Notes under the pieces: generated by a model
What the model was told of the DNA's origin: nothing
Database searches by the model: none
Seen by the model: the letters and a program-made list of their open reading frames with translations, nothing else
Shown: piece by piece, positions 33,812-44,613 of the stretch
Position numbering within the stretch: position 1 is the stretch's first letter
How the letters are laid out: the number at the start of each line of letters is the position of its first letter
Program-made: the position numbers and the translations under genes
DNA from: Rana temporaria
Taxonomy: Eukaryota; Chordata; Amphibia; Anura; Ranidae
NCBI RefSeq assembly: GCF_905171775.1
Contig: NC_053492.1
Coordinates: 324,389,645 to 324,453,644 of the forward strand
Direction: 5' to 3'
DNA length: 64,000 bases

Positions 33812-34038
33812 TACATATAATTTGTTTTACCTGCCTATTATTACCCTGCCATACATTTCCCATTGACGTCAATGGGTTTCGTTTCAGCACCCTATTTATG
33901 TTCTGTGGACCTTCCTCGGCTCATCCTTATTGACATACCAAAATTGTATGCACGCAGAACTGTTATGAAGTTACCATAATTTAGAATTATTTTCATAGCC
34001 TGAAGATAACATAAATAAGGTATGCTTTCATCTTTCAG

Positions 34039-34268
34039 GTATACTCTTGTTCCAACATCTGTGATTCTTGGATTTGGAGGTGCCCCATTATGGGCTGCAA
34101 AGTGTACATACCTGACGATAAGTGGAAATCGATATGCAAAGATTGCAGAAAAGGAAAGCAAGGATATTGTCAGTCAATACTTTGGACTCTTTTTTCTAAT
34201 ATTTCAATCATCAGGCGTATGGGGAAATCTTATTTCATCTCTAATATTTGGACAAACACCAGATAAAG
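34039..34268 (+). CDS. unc93a: Single internal exon of an UNC93A-like membrane protein
   Basis: UNC93A is a multi-pass membrane protein of the UNC93/major-facilitator type. The 230-bp exon reads Y-T-L-V-P-T-S-V-I-L-G-F-G-G-A-P-L-W, then C-T-Y-L-T-I-S-G-N, then Q-Y-F-G-L-F-F-L-I-F-Q-S-S-G-V-W-G-N-L and F-G-Q-T-P. That matches about residues 92-167 of human UNC93A as I recall it, covering two membrane segments. The acceptor CATCTTTCAG|G and donor AAAG|GTAAATG are both canonical. The exon begins with a third codon base and ends with a first. No stop is present. Other exons are not visible in the window, so the surrounding intron(s) must be many kb long. Confidence 0.93.
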
Positions 34269-34357
34269 GTAAATGTATACAAAATAATTAAGCTTTAAAA
34301 GGGCTGCAAAATAACGAGCACACACTTTTAACGTGTGAGTTTATGTGGAGTTAGCTA
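34269..34357 (+). other. Intron start after the unc93a exon
   Basis: 89 bases of AT-rich intron between the donor and the left end of the Ty1/copia LTR at 34358. Nothing else is seen. Confidence 0.6.
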
Positions 34358-34470
34358 TGTTAGAGATGCTGTATATTCCCCTACAGAACAGACCGTGCAC
34401 AATCTCCATGTGCTTTTCTGCTTATCTGCAAGAAGAAAATAGGAAAATGTATTCAGAGAGAAGACATATA

Positions 34471-35152
34471 GCTAGATTCACGTACGGCGGCGCTTCTTTA
34501 GGTCGGCGTAGCGCATCCTATTTGCACTACGCCGACGTAAGATAGTGAGGCAAGTACTGTATTCACAAAGCACTTGCCTTCTAAGTTACGTCGGCGTAGC
34601 GCAAATGGCCCGGCGTAACCCCGCCTAATTAAAAATAGGCAGGTAGGGGGCGTGTTGTATGGTAATGAATTCACGATTCATTACCATACATGCGCGCATG
34701 CTCAGTATGCGCATGCTCAGTATCACGTCGCAAATACTCCCAGCCTCATTCTGAATCGGCTTACGCAAACGACGTAAACAACGTGAAATTTGACGGCTGT
34801 CCCGACGTCCATACTTAACATTGGCTGCGCCATCTTTTTGGTGGTTTATCTTTACGCCTGAAAAACGCCTTACGTAAACGGCGTAGCTTACTGCGACGGG
34901 CGTACGTACATTCGTGAATAGGCGTATCTTGCTCATTTAAATATTCTCGGCGTAAATCGACGTTCACGCCCCTAGCGGCCAGCGTAAATATGCAGCTAAG
35001 ATACGACGGCATAGGAGACTTATGCCGGTCGTATCTTAGCAAGATTTAAGCGTATCTCAGTTTGAGAATACACTTAAAGATACGACGGCGCAGATTCGGA
35101 CTTACGACGGCGTATCTAGTGATACGCCGTCGTAAGTGTCTCTGAATCTAGC
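34471..35152. mobile_element. Harbinger-type MITE with GCTAGATTCA ends, 682 bp
   Basis: Inverted ends are GCTAGATTCA (34471) and TGAATCTAGC (to 35152). The interior is dense with TTACGTCGGCGTA and TACGACGGCG motifs in both orientations. It lies inside the copia LTR. TA flanks both sides; the exact target duplication is ambiguous. No coding sequence. Confidence 0.75.
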
Positions 35153-35266
35153 TAATAGAGTATACCATAGATGCAGTTACAAACTTAAACACTGCCATCT
35201 ACTGGTTGAATAATATATCTCTACTGAATATTGATATAGTTGTTGCACAAAATACATAAACACTGT

Positions 35267-35997
35267 GGCCCGGATTCAGATAGGAGTTATGACAGCGTAT
35301 CTCCGGATACGCCGTCGTAACTCTGAGTGTGCGGGGTCTCTGCGCCTGATTCGTAGAATCAGTTACGCATAGATTTCCCTAAGATCCGACCGGCGTAAGT
35401 CTCTTACACCATCGTATCTTAGGCTGCATATTTACGCTGGCCGCTAGGTGGCGCTTCCGTAGATTTACGTGAGGAATATGCAAATTAGGTAGATACGCCG
35501 ATTCAGAAAGGTACGTCCGCCTGGCACATTTTTTCACATCGTTTACGTTAGGCCTTTTCCGGCATAAAGTTACCCCTGCTATATGAGGCGTATCCTATGT
35601 TAAGTATGGACGTCGGGCCAGCGTCAAATTTTTTGTCGATTACGTCGTTTGCGTAAGTCGTTCGCGAATAGGGCTGGGTGTAATTTACGTTCACGTCAAA
35701 AGCATTGGCTTTTTGCGGGTTAATTTGGAGCATGCGCACTGGGATACGTTCATGGACGGCGCATGCGCCGTTAGCCAAAATCGTCATTTACGTGGGGTCA
35801 GCCATCATTACCATACAACACGCCCACTGCATGGAGAATTTGAATTCCGCGGGCTTACGCCGGACCACATACGCTACGCAACTTAGGGCGCAAGTTCTTT
35901 CTGAATACGGAACTTGCGCCCTAATTTACGGCGGGGTAACGTATCTGAGATACGCTGCGCCCGCCGATAGATACACAATTGTATCTGAATCCGGGCC
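35267..35997. mobile_element. Harbinger-type MITE with GGCCCGGATTCAGATA ends, 731 bp
   Basis: Near-perfect inverted ends (GGCCCGGATTCAGATA and TATCTGAATCCGGGCC) are flanked by TGT on both sides (35264-35266, 35998-36000), a 3-bp duplication as made by Harbinger transposases. The interior again has GCGTATCT and TTACGCC motifs. It interrupts the first bases of the copia LTR. Non-coding. Confidence 0.85.
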
Positions 35998-36188
35998 TGT
36001 ATTCCAACACACTTCCACTCAACAACTACTCCTTATATTAGTCCCATTTCGGATCCCAGTTCCATAAATCTGTTTCTTGTAAGCGTTTTTTTCAAAGCAT
36101 CTGCAGTCATGTTACTAGTTTCACAATACGTAAACAAAATAAAATTTTGTTCAACTAGATCATGAATGTAATGATGTCTGATGTCAAT

Positions 36189-37149
36189 GGGCCAGATTCA
36201 TGAAGCACTTACACCGTTTTTTTTGGTAGATGCACGGCGTAAGTGCAGATTTGCGCCGGCGGATCGCTGCGCCTTACCCAGAGAACCAGATTACGCCTCC
36301 AAATAGACTTCATCGCCTCGGTGTAACCTTTCCACGCCGGCACGGCGTTGGCGCAGATTTACGCTGGTCGGATCTGGCGCGGCCATGGTTTTTGTGTTTT
36401 AAATATGCAAATGAGGTTTTTGGGCCGATTCATCAACTTAAGCTTGACCGGCGCAGACTACTCCCGGTGAGCGGAGCTGAAATTTCCGGTGCAAAGTTAC
36501 ACCTCATAAAAGCAGGGGTAACTTTGCACCAAACTTGCAGAGGTCAGCTGGAGAGCAGCGAAAGCAGCAGCGTTACAAACGAACTGAGCAACAACACTTG
36601 CTGGACAACACATAGAGGCGGTCCCCATGTTGGGAGAGGCCCTCAATAATTACAGCCCTCTCCTCTGGGCTGAAATTGGTCATTCGCCCACCTGAGGATT
36701 CCTCATCAGCCATAACTGCCCCACCACAATGCAAACGACCTAGCTTAGAAAAAAAAAAGCTTCAGTACATTTGCACCTGCAGGGCGGAAGTCTGGGCTGA
36801 TTCATGGACTGGGCTTTGGTAGTGGGTCGGCGTAGCTCAGGGATCACGCCGGGGCGCAGTTCTGAGCATGTGCAGATTGGGGCATTTACCCCTGGATGTC
36901 ACTGAGCATGTGCGGTCTAAGATGCGCCCCGGCGTGACCCCTGCGCCACGGTCGGCACTTCATTAGCATAGGGTGACTCCCAGTTGGCCTTACCCCGCCT
37001 TACGCCATCTAAAATCCGCCCCGCTGGGGCATCGTAGACAAAAAAAGTTTCTTGAATCACCTAACTGCCTCTCCGCGCTGGACCGGTGTAGTCTAAAAAT
37101 GATGCACCACGCCGGTGCAAATCTGCACCATTGTTCATGAATCTGGCCC
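36189..37149. mobile_element. Harbinger-type MITE with GGGCCAGATTCATGAA ends, 961 bp, TSD AAT
   Basis: The ends GGGCCAGATTCATGAA and TTCATGAATCTGGCCC are inverted, with AAT on both sides (36186-36188 and 37150-37152). Removing it joins the copia codons for T-K-H-I and D-I-R-H-H in frame. Open frames inside are GC-rich noise. Confidence 0.88.
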
Positions 37150-37253
37150 AATATGTTTTGTTCTTGCATTCATCATCTCATTGGTGGCAAGTTTGATACA
37201 TCCTTTTGATTGTCCTCATATAAGATTGTGGGCTGCGATATTGGCTCTCCAAG

Positions 37254-37757
37254 AGCTCAAATACAACTCCTGTCTCCACACTGCTAAACTATCTTCCACT
37301 ACCCCACCATATAAAATTAAAAACACTCACCACAACATACAAGGTCATCCACAACATCACCCCCAGCTACATCACCAACCTCATCTGCAGATATCGCCCA
37401 AATCATTCTCTCTGCTCCTCCCAAGAATTCCTGCTCTCTAGCTTCCTTGTTACCACCTCACATGTTCACCTCCAGGACTTCTCTAGAGCCTCTCCCACCC
37501 TCTGGAGCCCCTATCCCGTCCTCCTTTAGAAGATCCCTGAAAACTAATTTATTAGGGGAGCCTATCCCACACCCACCTAAGAACTGTACCCGATTACCTT
37601 TTGTATCACCTCCCCCTCCCTTTAGAATGTAAGCTCCATGAGCAGGGCCCTCCTATCCCCTTTGTATTGAACTGTATTGTAATTGTGCTGTCCCCCCTCT
37701 ACATTGTAAAGCGCTGTGCAAACTGGTGGCACAATATAAATCCTATATAATAATAAT
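37254..37757 (+). mobile_element. 5'-truncated CR1/L2-like LINE 3' end
   Basis: The plus strand encodes the C-terminal end of a CR1/L2-type ORF in broken frames. It ends with R-T-S-L-E-P-L-P-P-S, then S-S-F-R-R-S-L-K-T-N-L. A typical 3' UTR follows (ATGTAAGCTCCATGAGCAGGGCC, then TTGTAAAGCGCTGTGCAAACTGGTGGC) and a (TAA)n-type tail at 37747-37757. It sits in the copia RNase H gene, which continues on both sides. Confidence 0.75.
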
Positions 37758-37905
37758 CTTCAAGCAATTGAGGTAACCACGCCGCTTCTTGACTGGCATT
37801 GGTAGCAGCAATGTATTCTGCCCTGCCTCTGTAGAAGACAAAGCTTCTGAGATCTGCTTCTTTCTGAATCGAGATGGAGGCCTTCCTCACCACATTGGGA
37901 GCATA

Positions 37906-39960
37906 TGGTCAAGAGGGAAGAGTGATCACAGAGCCAGTGGGCTGCCTGATTACCCTGTCTCTGTCAGGGGAACCACAGTAGCTCTACTACAACCTGCATG
38001 CAACTGACGCTAAGGACGATGGGAAACTCAAGGAGGCGATCTTAGCCCTCCTTGGAGTGACTGCAGCTGTTTGGGCACAATAGATGCACCTCTGGAGGTA
38101 TTATGTTGGCCTGTCCCCACGATCCCAAATCGCTTGATTGACAGGGCCACAGATCGTGCAGTTGGTGCTACCTAATGAGCTTCAGCGTTGGGTTGGCCAT
38201 GAGGAGATGGTAGAGTGGTACACTGTGGTGGAGGATCTATTGGGACCTGCCAAAACCTTGAGGATTTAGTAGATCAAGACACCCACACACCCAGAAGTCA
38301 TCAACTCAAGAGGGAGTGACCACCCCAGCATTCCAGAGATTTTCTCCAGCACAAACTAATGAGAATATGCTATATATGCTATGCTGGAAGTGTCACCCCT
38401 GGAGCCATATCCTGGCCCAATGTCCCCTGCAGAGGAGGAGCCCATGTAGTGTTGAGCTGTACAAGGGATGACTTTCTATGCTTGGAGGGTCTGTGTTTCT
38501 CACCTGGACCCTGAGGGGCAGTTTGAATGTGACCTCTGGGTGAACCAGCTTCACGCCAGAGTGCTGCTGGATTCCAGAAGCATGGTAACATTTGTGGGTA
38601 CCAGGGTAGTTTGGGAGGTGGACCCTTTAGAAATAACCCTGAGGGTGGTGTGCATACATGGGGACACCAAGGAATATTCACCAGTGACAATCACCATGGC
38701 CTGTGGCCCAGGGGGTTGGAGTGGTACCCAAGCTCATCCAACATGTTATTGTAGGTAGGGACTACTCGTTATTTGTTGAACTTTGGGACTATGTGAGCCA
38801 GGGTATGCTGGGACAGTGTGACCTACCTGTTAAAGGGGCTGGATGCTAAGACTATAGAGAAGACTGAAAAGTCTTGCATCTGGAGCAGATGGTCTACCAG
38901 CTAAGGAGACCCCTGAGGAACCCACTCTTGTGCAGGCCTTGGCTGGGGAAAACATAGGGGAAACCTACCAATTGCTGGATATGTTGATGGAGGAAAAGGG
39001 AGAAAGTTCCAGTAATCTTGCCCATCCTGATCTCAAAATGTCATTTGACGCATTTTGTTCCACCTAAAAGACACATAAAAAAACACCTGAGAATAGGTTA
39101 TCATGATTAATGGGGTGTCGCAACTACCAGAGGCTGAGAAAAAGTTTTCCCACTTTGCGGTAATTGGTGACCTGTACTGAGTTACTAAGGTCCGGGGAGA
39201 TGTGGTCAACCAGTTACTGGTTCCTCAGCCTCTCAGGCGCACAATACATACCTGGCCAGGTGTGACAGCAGAGGTGAAATGCAATTCATGTCTCACCTGC
39301 CAGCTAACCGCGACCAATATCACATTTTAGGAGCCCTTTGGTGTCTTTGCCATTACCGAGATAAAATTCAAGCATGTTGTTATGGAGTTGGTGGGCCTTT
39401 TAGTGAAATCGGCTTGGGGCCACCAAGCCACTACATCCTCGTGGTACTCGATTATGCCAACAGCCATCCAGGTGCACACTCCCCTGAAGAAGACCTCCTC
39501 AAAAGCAATTGCCATGGAATTAATATGTTCTCTAGGACACACTGATGGCATTGATTTTTGCCATTGGAAAAGTACCGTACCTCAGGTGTCCGCAGGATTT
39601 TCTTCGCTTGAGTTGGTGTACAGGCAAATACCATGGGGACTGCTTGACTTGGTGAAAGAAACATGGGAAAGTGAATCTTCTCCACATGAGACAGAGCATA
39701 CTGTATAATACAGATGAGAGAGAGGATACCTAAGATGATGAAGAACCACAAAGAAGGGTGTACAACTGGTCTGACAAAATTAGTTCCAGGTTGGCTGTAA
39801 CTCATACCCATAGTAGAAAGCAAAATCCTGGCAATGTGGCAGGGGCCATTTGAGGTGGTTGAAAGGGTTGGGTTAGGTCAACTATAAAGTACACCAACCT
39901 GGCAAGCATAAGCCATACCAAATATACCACAAGAATCTGCTAAAGACCTGGTAAGATCTA
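37906..39960 (+). pseudogene. Decayed Ty3/Gypsy gag-pol with an internal deletion
   Basis: Pieces in order on the plus strand: a gag remnant (about 38000-38330), a zinc knuckle C-W-K-C-x4-H-x4-C (about 38374-38415), and a retropepsin segment with L-L-D-S-R-S-M-V-T (about 38563, normally D-S-G). Next come the integrase finger end C-N-S-C-L-T-C-Q-L-T (about 39283) and the integrase core with E-L-V-G-L-L-V-K-S-A-W-G-H-Q (39387) and A-G-F-S-S-L-E-L-V-Y (39590). Only about 500 bp separate protease from integrase, so reverse transcriptase and RNase H are deleted. Stops are frequent. Boundaries are approximate. Confidence 0.75.
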
Positions 39961-40242
39961 GAGCAGGCAGTCTTACTTAGTGATGAAACTTTGACATGCG
40001 TCACTGCTAGTGTGCAGAACCAGAAGGAGATAATCACTTAGAGCCATTAATTAATTCCTTCCTGTCACGTACCTGATGGTGATGAGCCCGAATTGCAGAG
40101 GTCGGCCTCCCTTACAGCTCCCACTCGTGGCCCCCTGATAGGATAACAGAAGGCACAGGAGTAAGGAGGGGCACGGGTGCCTGGCAGGATCAACAGGAAG
40201 AGGTAGTGGGTCAGTCTAGTAGAAGCTTCCTTGCAGGAACTG

Positions 40243-40490
40243 GAATACCGGAACTGGATCAGCTCAGCAGAGAGGATAGGTCCAATAGACTGGATCAGCT
40301 TAGCAGACAGGATAGGTCCAATAGACTGGATCAGCTTAGCAGACAGGATAGGTCCAATAGACTGGATCAGCTTAACAGACAGGATAGGTCCAATAGACTG
40401 GATCCGCTTAGCAGACTGGAAACCCACACCAGACAGGATCAGCTCAGCAGAGAGGATAGGTCCAATAGACTGGATCAGCTTAGCAACTGG
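40243..40490. repeat. Minisatellite, 36-bp unit
   Basis: About six copies of ACTGGATCAGCTTAGCAGAC followed by AGGATAGGTCCAATAG, with few differences. It is in phase with codons (36 = 12 x 3), which is why long ORFs appear in two frames. They are repeats of S-R-Q-D-R-S-N-R-L-D-Q-L and not a gene. Confidence 0.9.
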
Positions 40491-40675
40491 ACTGGAACTA
40501 GGACAAACTGGAATCGTTCAGCTGGACTGGAACTAGGACAAACTGGAATCGTTCAGCTGGACTGGAACTAGGACAAACTGGAATCGTTCAGCTGGACTGG
40601 AACTAGGACAAACTGGAATCGTTCAGCTGGACTGGAACTAGGACAAACTGGAATCTTTCAGCAGACTGGAGCTGA
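40491..40675. repeat. Minisatellite, 35-bp unit
   Basis: About five copies of GACTGGAACTAGGACAAACT then GGAATCGTTCAGCTG, directly after the 36-bp array and probably derived from related sequence (both contain ACTGGA and CAGC). The last copy reads CTTTCAGCAG. Confidence 0.9.
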
Positions 40676-41024
40676 CTGGATCAGCACAGAAGGTCAGACA
40701 AGCCGGGTCAGATATTGGGGCGGACAGCGAGGTACAGAGGTGCAGACAGAAGGGTAGTCAGAACAGGCCAAGGATCAGGTGCAGGCGGATGGCTGGAATA
40801 GTCACAGGTAAGCCGGGGTCTTTCACAGGTAAGTCTCAGATCAGGTTTCAGGTACTCAACGCTGTAGAACAGACAGCAGGGATGGTGTGTGAGGGGCCGG
40901 CTTAAATACCCCGCCTGGCTCTAATAGGCGTGTGCACCCGTGCATGCACACGCATGCGTGATCGCAGCCGCGATCGGGAACCGCAAAATCGAAGTCGCCT
41001 GTTTCTGGCAGGATCTTCATGACA

Positions 41025-41120
41025 CTTCCACTGACACCAATGATGGGTCACTATTCCTCCCACTGACACCAATGTTGGGTCACTATTCTTTCCATTGACA
41101 CCAATAATAGGTACTATTCC
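41025..41120. repeat. Short tandem repeat, unit about 32 bp
   Basis: About three copies of CCACTGACACCAATGATGGG then TCACTATTCCTC. The solo LTR landed at its edge, within or beside the array. Confidence 0.75.
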
Positions 41121-42132
41121 TCCGAGTATAGCCAGTGCATATCAAGGAACAGTAAACCATAAAACAGACAACAGGGGGTCCCTGCTGGAATCCACATAAA
41201 GACTGCTAGTTGTAAAATAGGGTCTACCAGAAACCACAGCAAAATCCAAAAAAGAGAGAAAGAAAAAGAAAAAACTGATGGAGAAAATAAGTAGGTAAAG
41301 AGAAAGGAGACTACAGATGAGAGGAAGAAAAGGGGCGGGCAAGGTAGGGAAGCTCGACAATCAGCTCTGGGCGGATCCTCTCACCGGTGCCACTCCTCCC
41401 AGACCTTGTCATGCATATCCAGTCTATTCTGTAATCGGGCTGTTATTTTTTCCATCAACTCTATATTTTTTATTCAAGCATACAGATCTGCCTGGGAGGG
41501 TGGGGATTGGCGGGACAACAAAAGCTGTGTCTCAGTCCAAACAGGCACTATCTTGGGGCAGGTCCAGTAGATGTGGTATAGGGTCCCCCCCTTGGCTTCC
41601 TGACAGCGCCTATCCGAGCTGAAGGGATAGATAGCGTGGAGGCCATCTGGCATCAGGTACCAAAAGTAAAACATTTTATAAGCGTTCTTGTAAAGCATGT
41701 AAAAAGAGCTTTTAGCTGCCTTAGACCAGATCATTTGCCATGTCGCCTCTGGGATCTCCTCTCCCAGTACCTTTTCCCAGCGAAGCATATATGCATGCTT
41801 ACCATGAGCAGCCGGTTTATGTCTGAAATCAGACCTTGGTGTGTGGATCCTTCCAATACTAGTCTCTCAAGGTGGGGTTGGCGCCGAAAAATTGGAGATT
41901 CGGGGCGAAAGATTGTGCATAGTGATGTATTTGCAAGCACCCATAAAAAACCTGGCGAGGCAGATCAATTTTTTTTGGCGTGCAGAGAATGAGAGCCTCT
42001 TGCGTGATATAGGGTCCACCAAGTGGTCAAAGTGGAATAGGTCCTGTGTCGCCCAGGGCGAAGACATCTGGTGAGTAAGACCGGCAGGCATCCCGTGGTT
42101 ATAAAGGAAGGAGGTCAAAAGAGATTGTTCCT

Positions 42133-44283
42133 CAAAATCTTCAGAAAATTTTAGCGGACCGCCTGGCAGGAGTGATCTCTTCCCTTATTTCCCCGTTTCA
42201 GGCAGGCTTCATTCCCCATCGTCTAATTACAGATAACATCCGCTTAGCTTCTAATATAATCCAGGATGCTAATTTATACTCCAAAAAAGTGATCATGTTG
42301 AGCTTAGACATACAAAAGGCGTTCGATAGCGTCTCCTGGGATTATGTCTCAGCTCTCCTGAACCGTATGGGTTTTAGGGGTGAATTCTTACGAGGCTTTC
42401 TGGCTCTATATAACAACCCGCAGACTCGTATTAAGATTCCGGGCTGTAGCTCCGATTTCTTTAGTTTGGGCAGGGGGACGAGGCAGGGATGTCCCCTCTC
42501 TCCCCTGGTTTTTGCCCTGGCCCTTGAACCTCTGGCTATTGAGTTGCTACGTAACCCAGATGTCTCGGGATATCACAAGGGCCAGGCTGAATATAAGTTT
42601 TGCATGTATGCGGACGATGTTTTAATGTTCATCACCAACCCTCTGGTCACCCTGCCTAACCTATTTGATTCCTTGTCAAAATTTGCTAGGGTCTCAGGTC
42701 TCGAAGTCAATGTCTCTAAATCTAGTGCACTCCCTATAGGTTACCCCCATTCTGAACTTGACCTTCTTAGACACAACTTTAAATTTTCCTGGGCTGTTCA
42801 TTCGCTCCCTTACCTGGGTATAAATCTTACCAATGATTATAGCAAACTTTTTGATGCGAACTATCCCCCCATAGTGGCCAAGATAAGACAACTGCTTAAA
42901 GCCTGGGCCCCCCTCCACATCTCATTTTTGGGAAGAGTAACTGCCCTGAAGATGACCTGCCTCCCGAAATTAATGTACCTATTTAGGTCCCTTCCGCTTA
43001 GATTACCCAAGTCATACATCCTCAAAATACAATCCCTGTTCAACAATTTTATATGGAAAAATAGACCCCCTAGATTTGCAAAGGAGGTCCTTTACCGTTC
43101 CGCCAGAAGGGGAGGCCTTGGGGTTCCTCAGATCTGGCTCTATTATTTATCCAGTAGATTCTCCCAACAGGCCCAATGGAATATCCGCAAGCCCAAGGTC
43201 CCATGGGTTAGATTTGAACTTGACTCGATAATGCCATTTTACCTCCCTGGCCTCATGTGGTCCTCTAACCCCACAGGTTTTGCCCTCAGGTCCAAGAACC
43301 TTATAGTAGCCTCGTCCCTTGACCTCTGGGATAGTTATAAATCCAAACTAGACTTGGTCTCACGGCCACCCCTGAACGCCTCATATTTGGGTGACTCACG
43401 TTTCTCTCCAGCCTATTCCTGCCCTGAGGCTTTTCGGACTTGGGTGGATCTGGGCCTGACCAGGTATCGGGATTTTTTACAAGACTCCAAGTTTATGTCC
43501 TTTGCCACTCTACAGTCAAAATTTGGGATATTAGGGGGGGAATTCTATAATTTTCTCCAAATCCGGCACTTTTTCCAAACTCATTATGGTACCTCCCAGT
43601 CTGACCTTCCTTCTGCTTTTGAAACTATTTGTAACTCTACCCCCAGAGGCAAGGGACTAATATCAGTGCTCTATGAGATAATGGTCGCGGCTCTTCAGTC
43701 CACTGGGTTGAAATATAGAACCCAGTGGGAACAGGAGTTACAGCTGACCACCAGTGATGTGGACTGGCAGTCCTGCTGGATCAATATACGGAAATGCACT
43801 CTTTCTCTCTCTATTAGGGAAACAGCGGTGAAGTTACTGACCCGCTGGTATTACACCCCTATACGCCTCCGCGATATGTTCCCGCAGGTCTCCCATCTAT
43901 GTTTTAGGGGCTGTGGGATACCGGGCTCTTATGCCCATTTGTTCTGGGACTGTCCTAATATTAAACCCACCTGGACAGAAGTATTTAAATTGATTGACAC
44001 CCTTGCAGGAGAACATGTGGACCTTAAGCTTACTCACTGTCTTCTTTTCGACAAAATTCAGGAGGTACAGTTGCCCATGGCTAGGCTCATCCACTCAGTC
44101 TGTCTGGCCATGTTATGGGCCATAGCCCTCTGCTGGAAGAAGGATTCAGTCCCTTTCTCATTGATATTGAATAGAGTTGACCAAATGATGTTATCTGAGA
44201 AAATATTTCATACCCTGTATGACTCGCTGCCCAAGTTTGATGCCAAATGGAACCCATGGTTCTTATTCAGACTCCAGGACTGA
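42133..44283 (+). pseudogene. LINE-F ORF2 fragment: RT core to C-terminus, open throughout
   Basis: About 716 codons open without a stop, lacking the endonuclease and first RT motifs because of 5' truncation. RT motifs: Q-A-G-F-I-P-H-R (42200), S-L-D-I-Q-K-A-F-D-S-V (42302), G-T-R-Q-G-C-P-L-S-P (42477) and Y-A-D-D (42608). The C-terminal motif is C-F-R-G-C-x7-H-L-F-W-D-C (43900-43952). The frame ends at the TGA at 44281-44283. The open frame shows the copy is young, but without a start and endonuclease it is not functional. Confidence 0.88.
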
Positions 44284-44613
44284 TCTCTCTTTTTTTACTT
44301 CTTTTTTTTATTTTTTATTCTTGCTTCTTTTCTCTTTCTCTCTCTCTATTTTTCGACTACTCAGGACGGCCACCTCTCCGGTCTCCCGTTGAACTACAAT
44401 ATTGGCAATGAAGGATTATGTCTTAAGTTTAGAGTTATTCCAGTTAGATCATGTATCGGTTTATCTGCATTTTCTATGAAGTGCACTGTTCGTAGTTACT
44501 TCTGTTGTAACCAGTTCTTAAAAATGTACACAGATGCCTTTTAACCGTATGCTTGCCTTTACATGACTCTGTATTGCCTTTTCTACTTTACAATAAAACC
44601 CTTTTGAAAACAA
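44284..44613 (+). other. LINE-F 3' UTR and tail
   Basis: Non-coding. A T/CT-rich start is followed by AT-rich sequence, an AATAAAACC signal at 44592 and a short A-rich end. Confidence 0.7.

Larger units (their letters stand above)
34358..37905 (-). mobile_element. Ty1/copia 3' end (RNase H and LTR), split by three later insertions
   Basis: On the minus strand the element reads from the RNase H region (about 37900) through a purine-rich tract into an LTR. The LTR starts TGTTGGAAT (36009 down) and ends CTCTAACA (34358). Inserted elements at 37254-37757, 36189-37149, 35267-35997 and 34471-35152 account for the gaps; two lie in the coding part and two in the LTR. Without them the LTR is only about 240 bp, normal for copia. 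The 5' part of the element is missing beyond about 37905. Confidence 0.82.
36010..37905 (-). pseudogene. Ty1/copia RNase H C-terminal coding remnant
   Basis: Minus-strand pieces give, in order: A-L-S-S-T-E-A then E-Y-I-A-A-T-N-A-S-Q-E-A-A-W-L (37890-37760), Y-E-D-N-Q and K-L-A-T-N-E-M-M-N-A-R-T-K-H-I (37230-37152), and D-I-R-H-H-Y-I-H-D-L-V-E (36188 down). This is the hallmark end of Ty1/copia RNase H. A polypurine-like tract GTTGAGTGGAAGTG precedes the LTR. There are single-base frameshifts near 37835 and 37207. Two elements inserted later split it. Confidence 0.85.
40063..41024 (-). mobile_element. Solo LTR, 962 bp, target duplication CTTCC, with minisatellites inside
   Basis: Ends are TGTCACG (40063) and CATGACA (41024), inverted TGTCA/TGACA, flanked by CTTCC (40058-40062 and 41025-41029). 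On the minus strand a GGGGTATTTAAGCC promoter box lies at about 40910, so the LTR faces left. A 36-bp repeat array and a 35-bp array fill its middle. No internal retroelement sequence remains, so it is a recombination product. Confidence 0.88.
42132..44613 (+). mobile_element. LINE-F: 5'-truncated L1-clade element with 15-bp target duplication
   Basis: Flanked by AAAAGAGATTGTTCC (42117-42131) and AAAAGAGATCGTTCC (44614-44628), one mismatch, as made by target-primed reverse transcription. It starts inside the RT domain and ends after AATAAAACC with an A-rich tail. Its body is pyrimidine-rich on the plus strand, unlike the purine-rich LINE-D, so it is a different L1 subfamily. Confidence 0.88.

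Noticed and set aside
40206..40571. Regular repeats resembling a CRISPR array or a repeat protein
   Set aside because: Units are contiguous tandem copies without unique spacers, in animal DNA. ORFs arise because 36 bp is a multiple of three.
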